64,000 nt of DNA, taken from NCBI RefSeq assembly GCF_037154015.1, contig NZ_JBANRL010000001.1, positions 1,364,001-1,428,000 on the forward strand, in the 5' to 3' direction. The DNA comes from Altererythrobacter aquiaggeris (lineage in GTDB: Bacteria > Pseudomonadota > Alphaproteobacteria > Sphingomonadales > Sphingomonadaceae). Both the position numbers and the translations under genes were made by a program. Below, piece by piece: positions 1 through 9,353 of the stretch; within the stretch, counting starts at the first letter, position 1, and the number at the start of each line of letters is the position of its first letter. A model generated the notes under the pieces. The model searched no databases. It saw nothing but the letters and a program-made list of their open reading frames with translations, and had not been told where the DNA came from.

Positions 1-248
1 TCGAGGCGGCGCATTTCATGGTGCAGCAGTCCAACCGCGTTCTTCTGGTCATCATCGGATCTGAAACTGTTGGAACACACCAGTTCCGCCAGTCCCTCGG
101 TCTGGTGGGCCGCAGTCATGTGACCCGCACCGCGCATTTCTGAAAGGCGCACTTTCACACCGCGGCGGGCCAGTTGCCAGGCCGCTTCCGAACCCGCCAG
201 GCCGCCGCCAATTATGTGAACGTCATATCCGGATGTCTGGTCAGTCAT
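1..248 (-). CDS. trmFO: tRNA (uracil-54-C5)-methyltransferase TrmFO, N-terminal part, cut by window edge
   Basis: Only the first 82 codons lie in the window; the gene continues to the left. The translation starts [21 protein letters not shown], an FAD-binding Rossmann fold with the GGGLAG turn. It is followed by a SEMRGAG stretch and an ELVCSNSFR stretch typical of the folate-dependent TrmFO family, which makes ribothymidine at position 54 of tRNA from methylenetetrahydrofolate. The related MnmG has a different N-terminus, so TrmFO is preferred. The ATG at 248-246 is divergent from the YhhN gene that begins at 311, so the two share a 62-base intergenic stretch that must hold both promoters. 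Confidence 0.88.
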   Translation of the reverse strand, partial: MTDQTSGYDVHIIGGGLAGSEAAWQLARRGVKVRLSEMRGAGHMTAAHQTEGLAELVCSNSFRSDDDQKNAVGLLHHEMRRL

Positions 249-310
249 GCCGCAATCGGATAGCAGCGAAAATCCGGCACACAAGCGATGTCGCAACACA
301 AGGGTTCAAA

Positions 311-991
311 ATGCCAGTTCGCACATTGGCCAGCAGGCGACCGTTACTGCTTGCTTCGCTCGCCTGCGCCGTCGCTTATTATTTTATTGCAGACAGCGGG
401 GTTTTGCCCGGTGTGGCGGTCATTGTGTTGAAAGGTGCGGGTGTCGCACTGCTGGCTGCTTACGCGTGGCTCCGGCATTCAGGCCGTGACGCTCACCTTC
501 TGGCGCTGGTCATGGGTCTTTCTGCCCTGGGCGATATGGCCATCGAATTGAGCGCTGCTGCGGGGGGCGGGATGTTCCTGTTGAGTCATCTGGCCGCGAT
601 CTTACTATATTCGCGCAATCGCCGGGCCTCGACTACCCCAAGCCAGAAAGCCGCAGCGTTGGCCCTCCTGTTTCTCACACCGGTGATCGCCTGGATTTTG
701 GTGTCGCAGACCGATGGCGCGATCGGTGTTGCGATTTACGCTTTGGTGCTGGGCGCAATGGCCGCTTCAGCCTGGACAAGCCGCTTCCCGCGCTATCAGG
801 TTGGTATCGGAGCCGTTATGTTTGTCATATCGGATTTGCTGATATTCGCAGACATGGAATTGCTGTCACAAAGCCCGATACCCGGGTGGTTGATATGGCC
901 GTTGTATTTTATCGGTCAATTCATGATCGCGACGGGTATAATTCAGACTTTGCGCGGAGAGCGGTCTGACTCAGCGGAGGAGATCGCTTGA
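311..991 (+). CDS. YhhN family membrane protein (lysoplasmalogenase-like)
   Basis: A 226-residue, very hydrophobic protein with about eight predicted membrane segments and little soluble sequence, matching the YhhN/TMEM86 family in size and in the patterns LSALGDMAIE and GAVMFVISDLLIF (acidic residues at the ends of helices). Characterised members hydrolyse the vinyl-ether bond of lysoplasmalogens; whether this bacterium makes plasmalogens is unknown, so the substrate is inferred. The reading frame is open upstream to 233, but ATG 311 is preceded by AAGGG at 6 bases spacing and gives the family's usual length, so it was chosen. It ends ten bases before the convergent dioxygenase gene. Confidence 0.75.
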   Translation: MPVRTLASRRPLLLASLACAVAYYFIADSGVLPGVAVIVLKGAGVALLAAYAWLRHSGRDAHLLALVMGLSALGDMAIELSAAAGGGMFLLSHLAAILLYSRNRRASTTPSQKAAALALLFLTPVIAWILVSQTDGAIGVAIYALVLGAMAASAWTSRFPRYQVGIGAVMFVISDLLIFADMELLSQSPIPGWLIWPLYFIGQFMIATGIIQTLRGERSDSAEEIA

Positions 992-1001
992 GGGGTTTTT
1001 G

Positions 1002-1841
1002 CTAACCATCCCAGGCCGCGATCGTGGTTCGGTGCAATTTTCGCCTGAACCCCTCGTAACCGCCAGTGGCCTTGTGCAGGACCGACCGGTTGTCCCACAT
1101 CACCAACATCCCTTCCGACCAGCTATGGCGGTAGATAAATTGCTCGCGGCCTTGCCATTCGATCAGCTCTGCCAATAATTCGAATGCGTCAGCGTCTGGC
1201 AACCCCTTGATACCGATGATGTAACCCAGACAGCTGAAAATTGCTTCCTCGCCCGTTTCGGGATGCTTTTGTATCAAGCGGTGTTCCTGCGTGCCGAACG
1301 CGCTTTTGTCCGGACGGATTGCCATCGTGCGGCCTTCGTCCTTGTCGCCGTATGCTCCATCCGGTGCGTAGGCTCCGCGCGCACTATGAATTGCCGTAAG
1401 CGTTCGCAACGCGGACTTGCGAACTTCAGGCAGAGCGTGAAATGCGGCTATCTGATCCGAGAAAAGCGTATCACCGCCCTGTGGCGGTATCTCCAATGCA
1501 GTCAGACAGGTCCCGGCTGGGGGCCTGGCAAGAAAACTCCAGTCGCTGTGCCAATTCTCGGCAAATAACGGCGTTTTCTCGTCTGCTTCCCGCTTGATAG
1601 CGGCAATATGCCGGCGGCCCGGGATCGGATCAAAAAACGGATCCTTACCAAAACCGCCCATTGCGATTGTAAAACGTTCGAGCGCATCATTATCCAGATG
1701 CTGGTCCGGAAACGCCAGAACCCGGTGCTTTAGCCATGCGTTGCGTATCTCGCGGATTGTCATGGGGTCCAGCGGAGCCGACAGATCGGCTCCGCTAACG
1801 CTGGCACCGCACGACGCGCCAGACGGGTGGACAGTCAGCAT
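1002..1841 (-). CDS. TauD/TfdA family Fe(II)/2-oxoglutarate dioxygenase
   Basis: The 279-residue protein has the TauD/TfdA double-stranded beta-helix layout. The HxD iron ligands are in WHSDWSF (about His98 and Asp100), and a distal His lies in RKLHRTTI near the C-terminus, followed by the Arg-containing stretch that binds 2-oxoglutarate in this family. Members hydroxylate taurine, alkylsulfonates, aryloxyalkanoates and similar small acids; the substrate here cannot be read from the sequence. The start ATG at 1841 shares one base with the gyrA stop (TGATG), so translational coupling to gyrA is likely; a GTG at 1844 is an alternative start three bases upstream. No sulfonate transporter or sulfur gene lies next to it. 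Confidence 0.82.
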   Translation of the reverse strand: MLTVHPSGASCGASVSGADLSAPLDPMTIREIRNAWLKHRVLAFPDQHLDNDALERFTIAMGGFGKDPFFDPIPGRRHIAAIKREADEKTPLFAENWHSDWSFLARPPAGTCLTALEIPPQGGDTLFSDQIAAFHALPEVRKSALRTLTAIHSARGAYAPDGAYGDKDEGRTMAIRPDKSAFGTQEHRLIQKHPETGEEAIFSCLGYIIGIKGLPDADAFELLAELIEWQGREQFIYRHSWSEGMLVMWDNRSVLHKATGGYEGFRRKLHRTTIAAWDG

Positions 1842-4627
1842 CACTCAGGCGGATCTTTTCCGATATCCGCGTCGGACTGAGGCGTTGTAACCGGAGTGGT
1901 CACGTTCGCATCACGTCCCACGATCTCCTCGATGATTGCCTCCTCCGCCTCGTTTTCCGGTTCTTCCTGCTCGTCAAGCCGGACTGCCCCGACGACCGTT
2001 TCCTTCTTCGCGACGTCGAACAGTTTGACCCCGGCACTGGCCCGCCCGATCACCCGCATGGTGGCAAGCCCGATGCGGATCAGCTTGGCCTGATCGGTAA
2101 CGAGCATCAATTGGTCAGCTTTGGTCGCCGTAAAACTTGCCACGACAGGGCCATTACGCGCGATGTTATCGATATTTGTAATGCCCATACCCCCGCGTCC
2201 GGCACAGCGATATTCGTAGGCTGATGAAATCTTGCCATAGCCGTTAGAGCAGACGGTCAGGATAAACTGCTCCTCATCCGCCATTTTCTGATGTTCATCC
2301 GAAAGCGCAGGCGCATCCGCATCAGCCTTCCAGGGGGCGTTTCGCAAATACTGGTCGCGCTCCTCAGGCGTGGCTGTGCCAGAATGAAGGATCGCAAGCG
2401 ACACCACTTCGTCACCTGCTTCCTTGAACTTCATTCCGCGGACACCCGTCGAAGTGCGCGACACGAATTCACGGACATCCTCGCCGGAAAAACGGATCGC
2501 CTTGCCCAGCCTTGTTGCCAGCAAAACATCATCACCCGCCTCAAGCAGAGCGACACCGATCAGACGGTCTTCGCTTTGTTCATCGAATTTCATGGCAAAT
2601 TTGCCGTTCGAGGGAATATTGGTGAAACTGTCCATGCTGTTGCGCCGGACGCTGCCCTTGGCGGTTGCAAACACGACCGTGAGCGCTCCCCAGCTTTCTT
2701 CATCTTCAGGCAATGGCAAAACCGTGCGGATTGTTTCGCCATCATCCAATGCGGGGAGCAGGTTTACGATCGGGCGGCCGCGGGTGGTCGGGCCGCCTTC
2801 AGGCAGCTTCCAGACTTTCAGCCTGTAAACCTTGCCACTGGTCGAGAAGAACAGCACCGGATTATGGGTGCTGGTAACGAACATTTCGCTGACTGCATCC
2901 TCGTCCTTGGTGGCCATCCCGGCGCGCCCTTTGCCGCCCCTGTGCTGGGCCCGGAAGGTCGAGAGCGGCGTTCGTTTTATATAGCCGTCCAAAGTGACCG
3001 TCACGACCATCTCGTCCCGCTCGATCAGGTCTTCGTCATCCAGACCATCCCATGCCGGCGCGATTTCGGACACACGCGGCGTGGCGTAGTTCTCGCGGAT
3101 TTCGACGAGCTCTTCGCGCATTACGCCATACAGTTTTACGCGGTCGCCCAGGATCGAAAGATATTCTTCGATTGCAACCGCCAGCTCTTTCAATTCGTCG
3201 CCGATTTCGTCGCGGCCAAGGGCAGTCAGTTTTTGCAGGCGCAGATCGAGGATTGCCTTAACCTGCACTTCGGACAGCTGATACGTCCCGCCTGCCTGAT
3301 CGGCATTCGGTTCGATCGCCTCGACCAGCCGGATATATTGCGCGATATCGCCGATCGGCCACTTTTTCGCGAGCAATTTCGCCCGCGCTTCGGCAGGGTT
3401 GGACGAACCGCGTATCATCGCGACCACTTCATCCATATTGGTAACTGCGACAACCAGACCAAGCAACACATGGGCGCGGTCGCGCGCTTTGTTGAGTTCA
3501 AACTTGGTCCGCCGGGTGATCACTTCTTCGCGGAACTGGATGAACGCCTCGATAATATCGCGAAGCGAAAGTGTTTCAGGCCGGCCGCCGCGAATGGCGA
3601 GCATATTGGCAGGGAAACCTGACTGGGCAGGGGTGTGCCGCCAAATCTGGTTCAGCACCACCTCGGCAGTCGCATCGCGCTTGAGATCGACGACAACACG
3701 GACACCTTCGCGGTTGGACTCGTCGCGAATATCGGAGATACCTTCGATCCGCTTGTCCTTTGCAGCCTCGGCAATTTTTTCAACCAGTGCTGATTTGCCC
3801 ACCTGATACGGGATCGAAGTCAGCACGATTGACTCGCGATCGCCGCGAGTTTGTTCGATCTTATGGCGGGCGCGCATCAGGATGGACCCGCGGCCGGTCG
3901 TGTAGGCCGATTTAGCGCCTGCAGAACCCAAAATGATGGGGGCGGTGGGAAAGTCCGGTCCGGGAATTATCTCGAATAATTCTTCGGTGGTAATTCCGGG
4001 GTTCTCGATGAACGCCAGGCAGCCATCGATCACCTCGCCAAGATTGTGCGGCGGTATGTTGGTTGCCATGCCGACAGCAATACCGCCTGCGCCATTGACA
4101 AGAAGGTTCGGGAACCGGGCCGGCAGAACAACGGGTTCCGAGCGGGAGCCGTCATAATTGTCCTGAAAATCGACCGTGTCCTTGTCGAGATCGTCGAGCA
4201 AGGAATTGGCGACCTTCGCAAGCCGGGCTTCCGTGTAACGCATGGACGCTGGCAAATCGGGGTCCATCGAACCGAAGTTGCCCTGACCATCGATCAGCGG
4301 CAGGCGCATCGACCAGTCCTGCGTCATCCGGGCCAAAGCCATGTAAATCGCGCTATCGCCGTGCGGGTGATAGTTACCCATCACGTCACCGACGATCTTG
4401 GCCGATTTGCGATAGGCGCGGCCCGCAACGAAGCCGCCCTCCTGGCTGGCGAACAGAATGCGCCGGTGAACCGGCTTCAAGCCATCGCGGACATCGGGCA
4501 GCGCGCGCGAAACAATCACGCTCATCGCATAGTCGAGATAGCTTGTTTTCATCTCGTCGACGATGTCGATGCGTTCAAATTCCCCTAGCGGAGAAGCGGG
4601 TTCGAGAATGTCGTTTTCGTCGCTCAC
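1841..4627 (-). CDS. gyrA: DNA gyrase subunit A
   Basis: The 928-residue protein is full-length GyrA: breakage-reunion domain with the catalytic Tyr131 (SMRYTEARL, equivalent to E. coli Tyr122), then a beta-pinwheel C-terminal domain opening with the GyrA-box (QHRGGKG), and an acidic tail rich in Glu. With GyrB it introduces negative supercoils using ATP. The quinolone-resistance region reads [15 protein letters not shown]: Ser92 matches E. coli Ser83, but the residue equivalent to Asp87 is Met96. The start codon is GTG at 4627; no strong Shine-Dalgarno precedes it. Downstream it overlaps the dioxygenase gene by one base. Confidence 0.98.
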   Translation of the reverse strand: MSDENDILEPASPLGEFERIDIVDEMKTSYLDYAMSVIVSRALPDVRDGLKPVHRRILFASQEGGFVAGRAYRKSAKIVGDVMGNYHPHGDSAIYMALARMTQDWSMRLPLIDGQGNFGSMDPDLPASMRYTEARLAKVANSLLDDLDKDTVDFQDNYDGSRSEPVVLPARFPNLLVNGAGGIAVGMATNIPPHNLGEVIDGCLAFIENPGITTEELFEIIPGPDFPTAPIILGSAGAKSAYTTGRGSILMRARHKIEQTRGDRESIVLTSIPYQVGKSALVEKIAEAAKDKRIEGISDIRDESNREGVRVVVDLKRDATAEVVLNQIWRHTPAQSGFPANMLAIRGGRPETLSLRDIIEAFIQFREEVITRRTKFELNKARDRAHVLLGLVVAVTNMDEVVAMIRGSSNPAEARAKLLAKKWPIGDIAQYIRLVEAIEPNADQAGGTYQLSEVQVKAILDLRLQKLTALGRDEIGDELKELAVAIEEYLSILGDRVKLYGVMREELVEIRENYATPRVSEIAPAWDGLDDEDLIERDEMVVTVTLDGYIKRTPLSTFRAQHRGGKGRAGMATKDEDAVSEMFVTSTHNPVLFFSTSGKVYRLKVWKLPEGGPTTRGRPIVNLLPALDDGETIRTVLPLPEDEESWGALTVVFATAKGSVRRNSMDSFTNIPSNGKFAMKFDEQSEDRLIGVALLEAGDDVLLATRLGKAIRFSGEDVREFVSRTSTGVRGMKFKEAGDEVVSLAILHSGTATPEERDQYLRNAPWKADADAPALSDEHQKMADEEQFILTVCSNGYGKISSAYEYRCAGRGGMGITNIDNIARNGPVVASFTATKADQLMLVTDQAKLIRIGLATMRVIGRASAGVKLFDVAKKETVVGAVRLDEQEEPENEAEEAIIEEIVGRDANVTTPVTTPQSDADIGKDPPE

Positions 4628-4933
4628 ATGATACTTTCAAAACGTGGCCGCAGTGGGCCTGATCAGGCTTGTATCACTAGAGCAAGATGCGTGTGTTAGC
4701 GAGTCAGGGGTGCATTGCCGTCAGCTATTGACCGCCGTTTTCCACATATGCTTCCGCGATCGGACCGATCCCCCGAAAATCCCCGCCGGCCAGCGACATT
4801 CAATCGTCATTCAGACACATAATCCTACACCGCTGATTGCAATAGACGGTGTATCCCGGCAGGAAAGCCGGAACAATTTTCCCCTTGGATGCTAATTGAT
4901 ATATAATAACCCGGTTTCAGGAGAGAACTGACT
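4628..4933. other. 306-base divergent intergenic region between gyrA and the TPR-like gene
   Basis: No coding frame is convincing here. Towards the right end there is a perfect TATAAT at 4902-4907 within an AT-rich run, followed by CAGGAGAGAA at 4918-4927 as ribosome binding site for the gene at 4934. No good -35 box (TTGACA-like) is visible at 16-18 bases upstream of the TATAAT, so the promoter call is weak. The gyrA promoter must lie in the left part, but no consensus was recognised. Confidence 0.4.
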
Positions 4934-6400
4934 ATGATCCGCAATCAATCCTCAGCGCAGAAGCGCTCGTCCCTTCGCCCCGCGTCTCATCTGGCGTTGG
5001 CAATCGCTTTGGCAACGGGCGCATTTGCAGCCAGTTCGGCCATCGCGCCTGCGGCCTATGCCCAGGACAAGCCGAAATATTCGAAGAAATTTGAAAAGGC
5101 CGGTACACCAGCGGTCGAAGCCCTGCAGAAACTTGACAATGATCCAGCACTGGCAGCGATAGTCGCGCAAATTTCTACGGCTGATGACGCCGCGAAATCG
5201 GCATTGAGAGCCCAGCTGGTTTCCCAAACCGACATCCTGACCAAAATCGCTGCCATGAATGCTGCGGCCGAGACTGTCGACGATCGCTACACCGCCGGTC
5301 AATACACGCTGAACTGGGGCGTGAAAGCCGGTGATCCGGAGTATCAGCAAAAAGGTATTCTGATGTCGCTTGAGTCGGGCAAGACCCCGCCTCAAAAGGT
5401 CGCAGAGTATAACTGGTTTGTCGGGTCGATCGCATTTCAGAAAGATGATTGGTCAACCGCGCAGACATATGTCCGCCGGGCGATCGATGGCGGTTGGACA
5501 CGAGCAGGTGTCGTGGCTGTGCTTGGCGAAAGTTATTTTCGCGCAGGTGACATCGCAGGTGGCACGCAGGCTATTCTGGATCTGTCCCAAAGCAATCCGG
5601 CATTGGTCGACGAGGGCGCGATTACCGGCGCGCTGAAGTATGCCTATGACGGCGGCAAATTTTACGAGGTGGTCAAGCTGGTCACTTTGTTGAACGACAG
5701 GTTCCCTTCAGAAGCTTCGAGCCGCTATTATGACAACGTCCCGCGCCAAACCGCTGGCGATATGTCGGCTGACGAACTGAACGGTGCCATCGCGAAACTT
5801 CTCGCAGAAGAAAACAGCCCCGAAAACTGGTCGTTCGCGACAACCGCAATCGTCGAGAACAGCCGCTACACCGAGGCCGAATCGGTTGATGCGATGCGTT
5901 TGCTGATGAGAACGAATGCGCTGCGCCGCGGCGGAGAGTTCCGTGATTATTTGCGCGGCCTCAACCCGTCACTGTATCCCACCGAAGCACAATCGATCAT
6001 CGATGCGGCAATCGCATCAGGCGCGCTGACAAGTGCCGAACTTGCCGAAGCGATTTCGCAGACAAAGAGCAACTCCGGGTCGGACAGGCAGTATCTGAAC
6101 GACAAGTCCAACCGTGCCCGCGCCTCCAGCGACGCCAAAGTGGCCAGTTCATTGGCCAACACGGCGCTTTCTCTGGGTGACCCGGTCACCGCTCAGGAGA
6201 TGTTCGAGCTGGTCGTAAACAGGGGCGGAGCTGATATCGATACCGCGCTTATCCGTCTTGGAATTGCGCGTCTGGATCAGAAAAACTTTGACGGCGCGCG
6301 CGAGGCATTCTCGCGCGTTACAGGCAAGCACAAAAGCCTTGCGAACCTGTGGACAACCTATGCGAAGAACCAGCAGTCTTCTGCCGGCACGACAATGTAA
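4934..6400 (+). CDS. Exported TPR-like repeat protein of unknown function
   Basis: A 488-residue protein with a clear signal peptide (basic start, hydrophobic stretch, cleavage probably after AYA near residue 43). The mature part is helical, with degenerate tetratricopeptide-like helix pairs; examples are the stretches around residues 155-200 (FQKDDWSTAQTYVRRAIDGG) and 440-470 (LDQKNFDGAREAFSRV). It is likely periplasmic and may serve in protein-protein contacts or envelope stress, but no specific role can be assigned. A strong ribosome binding site (CAGGAGAG) precedes ATG 4934, and a rho-independent terminator follows at 6429, so it is probably a single-gene transcript. Proteins of this type are common in Sphingomonadales with no described function. 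Confidence 0.8.
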   Translation: MIRNQSSAQKRSSLRPASHLALAIALATGAFAASSAIAPAAYAQDKPKYSKKFEKAGTPAVEALQKLDNDPALAAIVAQISTADDAAKSALRAQLVSQTDILTKIAAMNAAAETVDDRYTAGQYTLNWGVKAGDPEYQQKGILMSLESGKTPPQKVAEYNWFVGSIAFQKDDWSTAQTYVRRAIDGGWTRAGVVAVLGESYFRAGDIAGGTQAILDLSQSNPALVDEGAITGALKYAYDGGKFYEVVKLVTLLNDRFPSEASSRYYDNVPRQTAGDMSADELNGAIAKLLAEENSPENWSFATTAIVENSRYTEAESVDAMRLLMRTNALRRGGEFRDYLRGLNPSLYPTEAQSIIDAAIASGALTSAELAEAISQTKSNSGSDRQYLNDKSNRARASSDAKVASSLANTALSLGDPVTAQEMFELVVNRGGADIDTALIRLGIARLDQKNFDGAREAFSRVTGKHKSLANLWTTYAKNQQSSAGTTM

Positions 6401-6428
6401 TCGTTATTTGATTACAGCGTGAACAATG

Positions 6429-6457
6429 CGGCGCGAACTGCGGTTCGCGCCGTTTTT
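6429..6457 (+). terminator. Rho-independent terminator of the TPR-like gene
   Basis: Perfect 10-bp stem (CGGCGCGAAC at 6429-6438 with GTTCGCGCCG at 6443-6452), a four-base loop, then five T. The T-run is present only for the rightward transcript, so it terminates the gene ending at 6400 and not the convergent NYN gene. Confidence 0.9.
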
Positions 6458-6476
6458 GTATCGGTCCGATATTTTA

Positions 6477-7199
6477 CTATCTGAGGCGCCGCACCAGAAG
6501 TTGGCTGCCCGCGCGTTCGAGCTGGAAATTGTCCAGGGCGGCAAACAGTTCGGACAGGCTTTTATAGCCGTAGTTCCGCACATCGAAACTTGACCGGTTG
6601 CCCGCAATCTGCCCGACCTGCTGTAGCTTGGCGAAACCTTTCTCGTCACGTTTCGCCTCCTTGTAAGCTGCTCCTATCAGCTCCATCAGATCATCGTCCA
6701 AAGCGGCTCTGGACACGCCTTCACGCTTCCCGCTGGGTGTATCGTCGTCAGCGTTGTTTGCGATGAGTTTTGCGACATCGATAAACCGGGTGCAAACCGA
6801 TTTGAACGACTCGGGCGTTTTCGCCTCGCCAAAGCCGTAAACGATTATCCCGTCCTGTCGCAGACGCGTAACCAGCGGTGTGAAATCGCTGTCCGAAGTC
6901 ATGATGCCAAACCCGTCAACCTTGCCCTGGTATAACAAATCAATCGCATCGATCGTCATCGCCATGTCGGTCGCGTTTTTACCTTTCGTCACGTCGAATT
7001 GTTGCTGCGGCCTGATACCGTATTTGTTGGTGATTTTGTCCCACGGTGCCAGATTGTCTTTTGCAAAGTTGCCATAGGCCCGGCGGATGTTGACCTGACC
7101 CAGCTCAGCCATGACCGTGAGGGCAGGGTCGATGCCGCGATGCGTGACATTGTCAGCATCGATCAGCAAGGCGATGTTTTTCAGATTTTCTGTGCTCAT
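6477..7199 (-). CDS. NYN domain (PIN-like nuclease) protein with C-terminal OST-HTH/LOTUS domain
   Basis: A 240-residue protein. The N-terminal half is a NYN/LabA (DUF88) domain: an IALLIDADN strand with the first acidic cluster, then TDMAMTIDA and MTSDSDFTPL with the further acidic residues expected in PIN-like RNases. The C-terminal region (about residues 150-235) resembles an OST-HTH/LOTUS RNA-binding domain (SELFAALDNFQLER and the preceding YGYKSL). A role in RNA cleavage or RNA-guided control is inferred from the family only. The open frame reaches 7304, but ATG 7199 directly before STENLKNIALLIDADN fits the family start, with GCCGG just upstream. It is convergent with the TPR-like gene. 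Confidence 0.85.
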   Translation of the reverse strand: MSTENLKNIALLIDADNVTHRGIDPALTVMAELGQVNIRRAYGNFAKDNLAPWDKITNKYGIRPQQQFDVTKGKNATDMAMTIDAIDLLYQGKVDGFGIMTSDSDFTPLVTRLRQDGIIVYGFGEAKTPESFKSVCTRFIDVAKLIANNADDDTPSGKREGVSRAALDDDLMELIGAAYKEAKRDEKGFAKLQQVGQIAGNRSSFDVRNYGYKSLSELFAALDNFQLERAGSQLLVRRLR

Positions 7200-7242
7200 C
7201 CGGCTATCGATACAGGCTGTCCGCCGCCATGCAACCAGCGTT

Positions 7243-7884
7243 CTAGTCAGCCGGTGCGAACTCGCCCGATTTCTCATCCAGCAAATGCAGCACACCGTCG
7301 GCAATCGCGAAGAACGTCCCGCGCAAGACCAGAGATCCTTCCGCCTCTTTCTGCTTGATATTGGGAAATGTCCGCAGGTTTTGCAAACTGACCTTCACGC
7401 CTTCATGCTCCATCGCGCGTTCCGCTTCTGGTCCCGTAGTCCCGTGTCTCGCAATCACAGCGTCGCGGCGGCTGTCGAGCATGGAAATCCAATTAGCGAT
7501 GAAGCCGCCGTGGCCAGGCTCGGTCCCGTGAAGGTCGCGCGTGAGTGCAGCCTTGCACCCGCCGCACATCCCGTGCCCCATCACGACGATCTGGCGCACC
7601 TTCAACACTTCTACCGCAAATTCGAGTGCTGCAGAAACGCCGTGCAATCCGGGTGTCGTTTCATAGGGAGGGACTAATGCCGCAACGTTTCTGACGACAA
7701 AAACCTGTCCGGGATCGACATCGAACACTTGCGCTGGATCAACCCTGCTGTCCGAACAGGCAATAACCATCAATTTGGGCGATTGGCCATGTGAGGCAAG
7801 CCGGTCATATCGCTCGCGCTGCTGGGCATATGCGTTTTTCTGAAAGCGGCGATAACCTTCGAGCAGTTGGGCAAACTCGGGCAC
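7243..7884 (-). CDS. Beta-class carbonic anhydrase
   Basis: 213 residues, the usual size of beta-carbonic anhydrases. The zinc ligands and catalytic dyad are visible: Cys43, Asp45 and Arg47 in ACSDSRV, and His104 and Cys107 in GHGMCGG. It interconverts CO2 and bicarbonate in the cytoplasm. The start is a GTG at 7884 that shares one base with the stop of the PII-like gene (TAGTG), so the two are translationally coupled. Together with the SbtA-like transporter upstream it forms a bicarbonate uptake and conversion operon. Confidence 0.95.
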   Translation of the reverse strand: MPEFAQLLEGYRRFQKNAYAQQRERYDRLASHGQSPKLMVIACSDSRVDPAQVFDVDPGQVFVVRNVAALVPPYETTPGLHGVSAALEFAVEVLKVRQIVVMGHGMCGGCKAALTRDLHGTEPGHGGFIANWISMLDSRRDAVIARHGTTGPEAERAMEHEGVKVSLQNLRTFPNIKQKEAEGSLVLRGTFFAIADGVLHLLDEKSGEFAPAD

Positions 7885-8195
7885 TAGAAACGCTCCCCTC
7901 TAATCACCTCGACTTCGCCGATCGTCAGCAAGAACCCCTGCGCGGACAAAAGCGGTGAGATTGCAGCGACAAAACTATCGGCCTTTTCTGCCGACGAGAG
8001 CGCGATGACCATCGATTTTGCCGACGCTCCGGTCAAATCGTCCGTTCGCCACTTGCCCGAACGCGATCCGCCAGCAGCGACGCGGACGATGCTATAGCCA
8101 GAAATATCGGCCTGCTGGATCATCGTAATCACGCGGGGCAGGAGCGCGGTATCGGTCAAAATCTCGATCCGTTTGCGGGTGACAGTTACGGCCAT
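7884..8195 (-). CDS. PII-like signalling protein, SbtB type
   Basis: 103 residues with the length and beta-alpha-beta pattern of the PII superfamily. The central flexible loop (GGSRSGKWRTDDLTG, residues 42-56) sits where the T-loop is found, and the C-terminus (GEVEVIRGERF) matches the last strand. It lacks the canonical GlnB Tyr uridylylation motif. Its place directly between an SbtA-like transporter and a carbonic anhydrase points to SbtB, which in cyanobacteria binds adenine nucleotides (including cAMP) and controls SbtA. Ligands in this organism are inferred. Confidence 0.8.
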   Translation of the reverse strand: MAVTVTRKRIEILTDTALLPRVITMIQQADISGYSIVRVAAGGSRSGKWRTDDLTGASAKSMVIALSSAEKADSFVAAISPLLSAQGFLLTIGEVEVIRGERF

Positions 8196-8212
8196 AATCG
8201 TTCCTTGGTTCC

Positions 8213-9205
8213 TCAGCCCAGCGCGCGGGCGACCGCAGCAAACAGCGGAATGCCCAGAATTATGTTGAAGGGAAACGTGACGCCCAGCGACATTGCAAGC
8301 GATATGCCCGGATTGGCTTCGGGCAATGACAATCGCATGGCGGCAGGCACCGCAATGTAGGATGCGCTCGCCGCCAGCACCCCCAGAATTGCTGCATTGG
8401 CGATGCCCAATCCGATTGCAGTGCCAACCACAACACCGATGGTTCCGTTAACGATCGGAAAGGCCACGGCGATTGCGACAAGGACAGGGGTAAGTGCACG
8501 GCTTTCAAACAAACGCCGGGATGCGACCAGTCCCATGTCAAGCAGGAACAGGCATAGAACCCCTTTGAAACCGGCGGTGAAGAACGGGCTGACCGGCGCA
8601 TAGCCGTCGCCGCCCACTATCCAACCGATTGCAAACGCTCCGAGCAGCAGCATAACCGACGCATTGGTCAGTACTTCCTGCGCAAGTCCGCCAGATCCGG
8701 TTTGTGCTTCCGGTTCGCTTTTATCTGAAAACCGCCGAGCGAGGAGCAAGCCGGTGATGATTGCCGGTGTTTCCATAAGAGCCATAACCCCGACCATGTA
8801 GCCATCGCTGTCCAAGCCGGCCCCCCTGAGCAATTCGACCGCTGTCACAAAAGTCACAACACTGACTGAGCCATAATGCGCTGCAATCGATCCCGCGTTG
8901 ATCGGATCTGTCTTAGCCAGTCGCAATATTGCAAAAACCATCAGCGGCATCAGAAACGACAGGGCCATGCCTGCTATGGCGGCAAAGATGACTGTTTCGG
9001 TTAGCCCGGTCTGGGCGATTTCGACGCCGCCCTTCAGGCCGATCGCAGCCATCAGATAAATCGACATGGCCTTGGCGATCGGGTCCGGGATCGACAGGTC
9101 CGACCGGACGGCAGCCGCAAGAAATCCCAGCACGAAAAACAGGACAACGGGCGAGGCGAGCGTTTCGAGAATCATCGCAGCGTTGTTACCCAGGCTGGTA
9201 TCCAT
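8213..9205 (-). CDS. SbtA-like sodium-dependent bicarbonate transporter
   Basis: About 330 residues with around ten membrane segments in two halves separated by a soluble linker (RRFSDKSEPEAQTG). The pattern SPVVLFFVLGFLAAAVRSDLS with IGLKGG, AAHYGSVSVVTF and the second-half NGTIGVV / SASYIAVPAAMR stretches match the SbtA (DUF897) superfamily. It probably imports bicarbonate with Na+. The frame is open to 9286; the ATG at 9205 (MDTSLGNN) and that at 9175 (MILETLASP) are both plausible and neither has a strong ribosome site. The stop lies 17 bases before the SbtB-like gene, so the three genes form an operon. Confidence 0.85.
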   Translation of the reverse strand: MDTSLGNNAAMILETLASPVVLFFVLGFLAAAVRSDLSIPDPIAKAMSIYLMAAIGLKGGVEIAQTGLTETVIFAAIAGMALSFLMPLMVFAILRLAKTDPINAGSIAAHYGSVSVVTFVTAVELLRGAGLDSDGYMVGVMALMETPAIITGLLLARRFSDKSEPEAQTGSGGLAQEVLTNASVMLLLGAFAIGWIVGGDGYAPVSPFFTAGFKGVLCLFLLDMGLVASRRLFESRALTPVLVAIAVAFPIVNGTIGVVVGTAIGLGIANAAILGVLAASASYIAVPAAMRLSLPEANPGISLAMSLGVTFPFNIILGIPLFAAVARALG

Positions 9206-9353
9206 GGCAATGGAACACATATTGTAATGCGCGGCTTCTGCACCACCGGGGAAGGGAGATTGGCGCCAGGCAGGCCAATCAGCCATCCTGAAACTTCAAT
9301 CCGTCCCGTTGCAGCTATTGAAGCGGCGGGGCCGGACCGCTACGTGATCCTCA

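Noticed and set aside
2291-3622. 443-codon frame on the plus strand inside gyrA
   Set aside because: Antisense shadow of gyrA; high-GC codon bias creates long open frames on the other strand.
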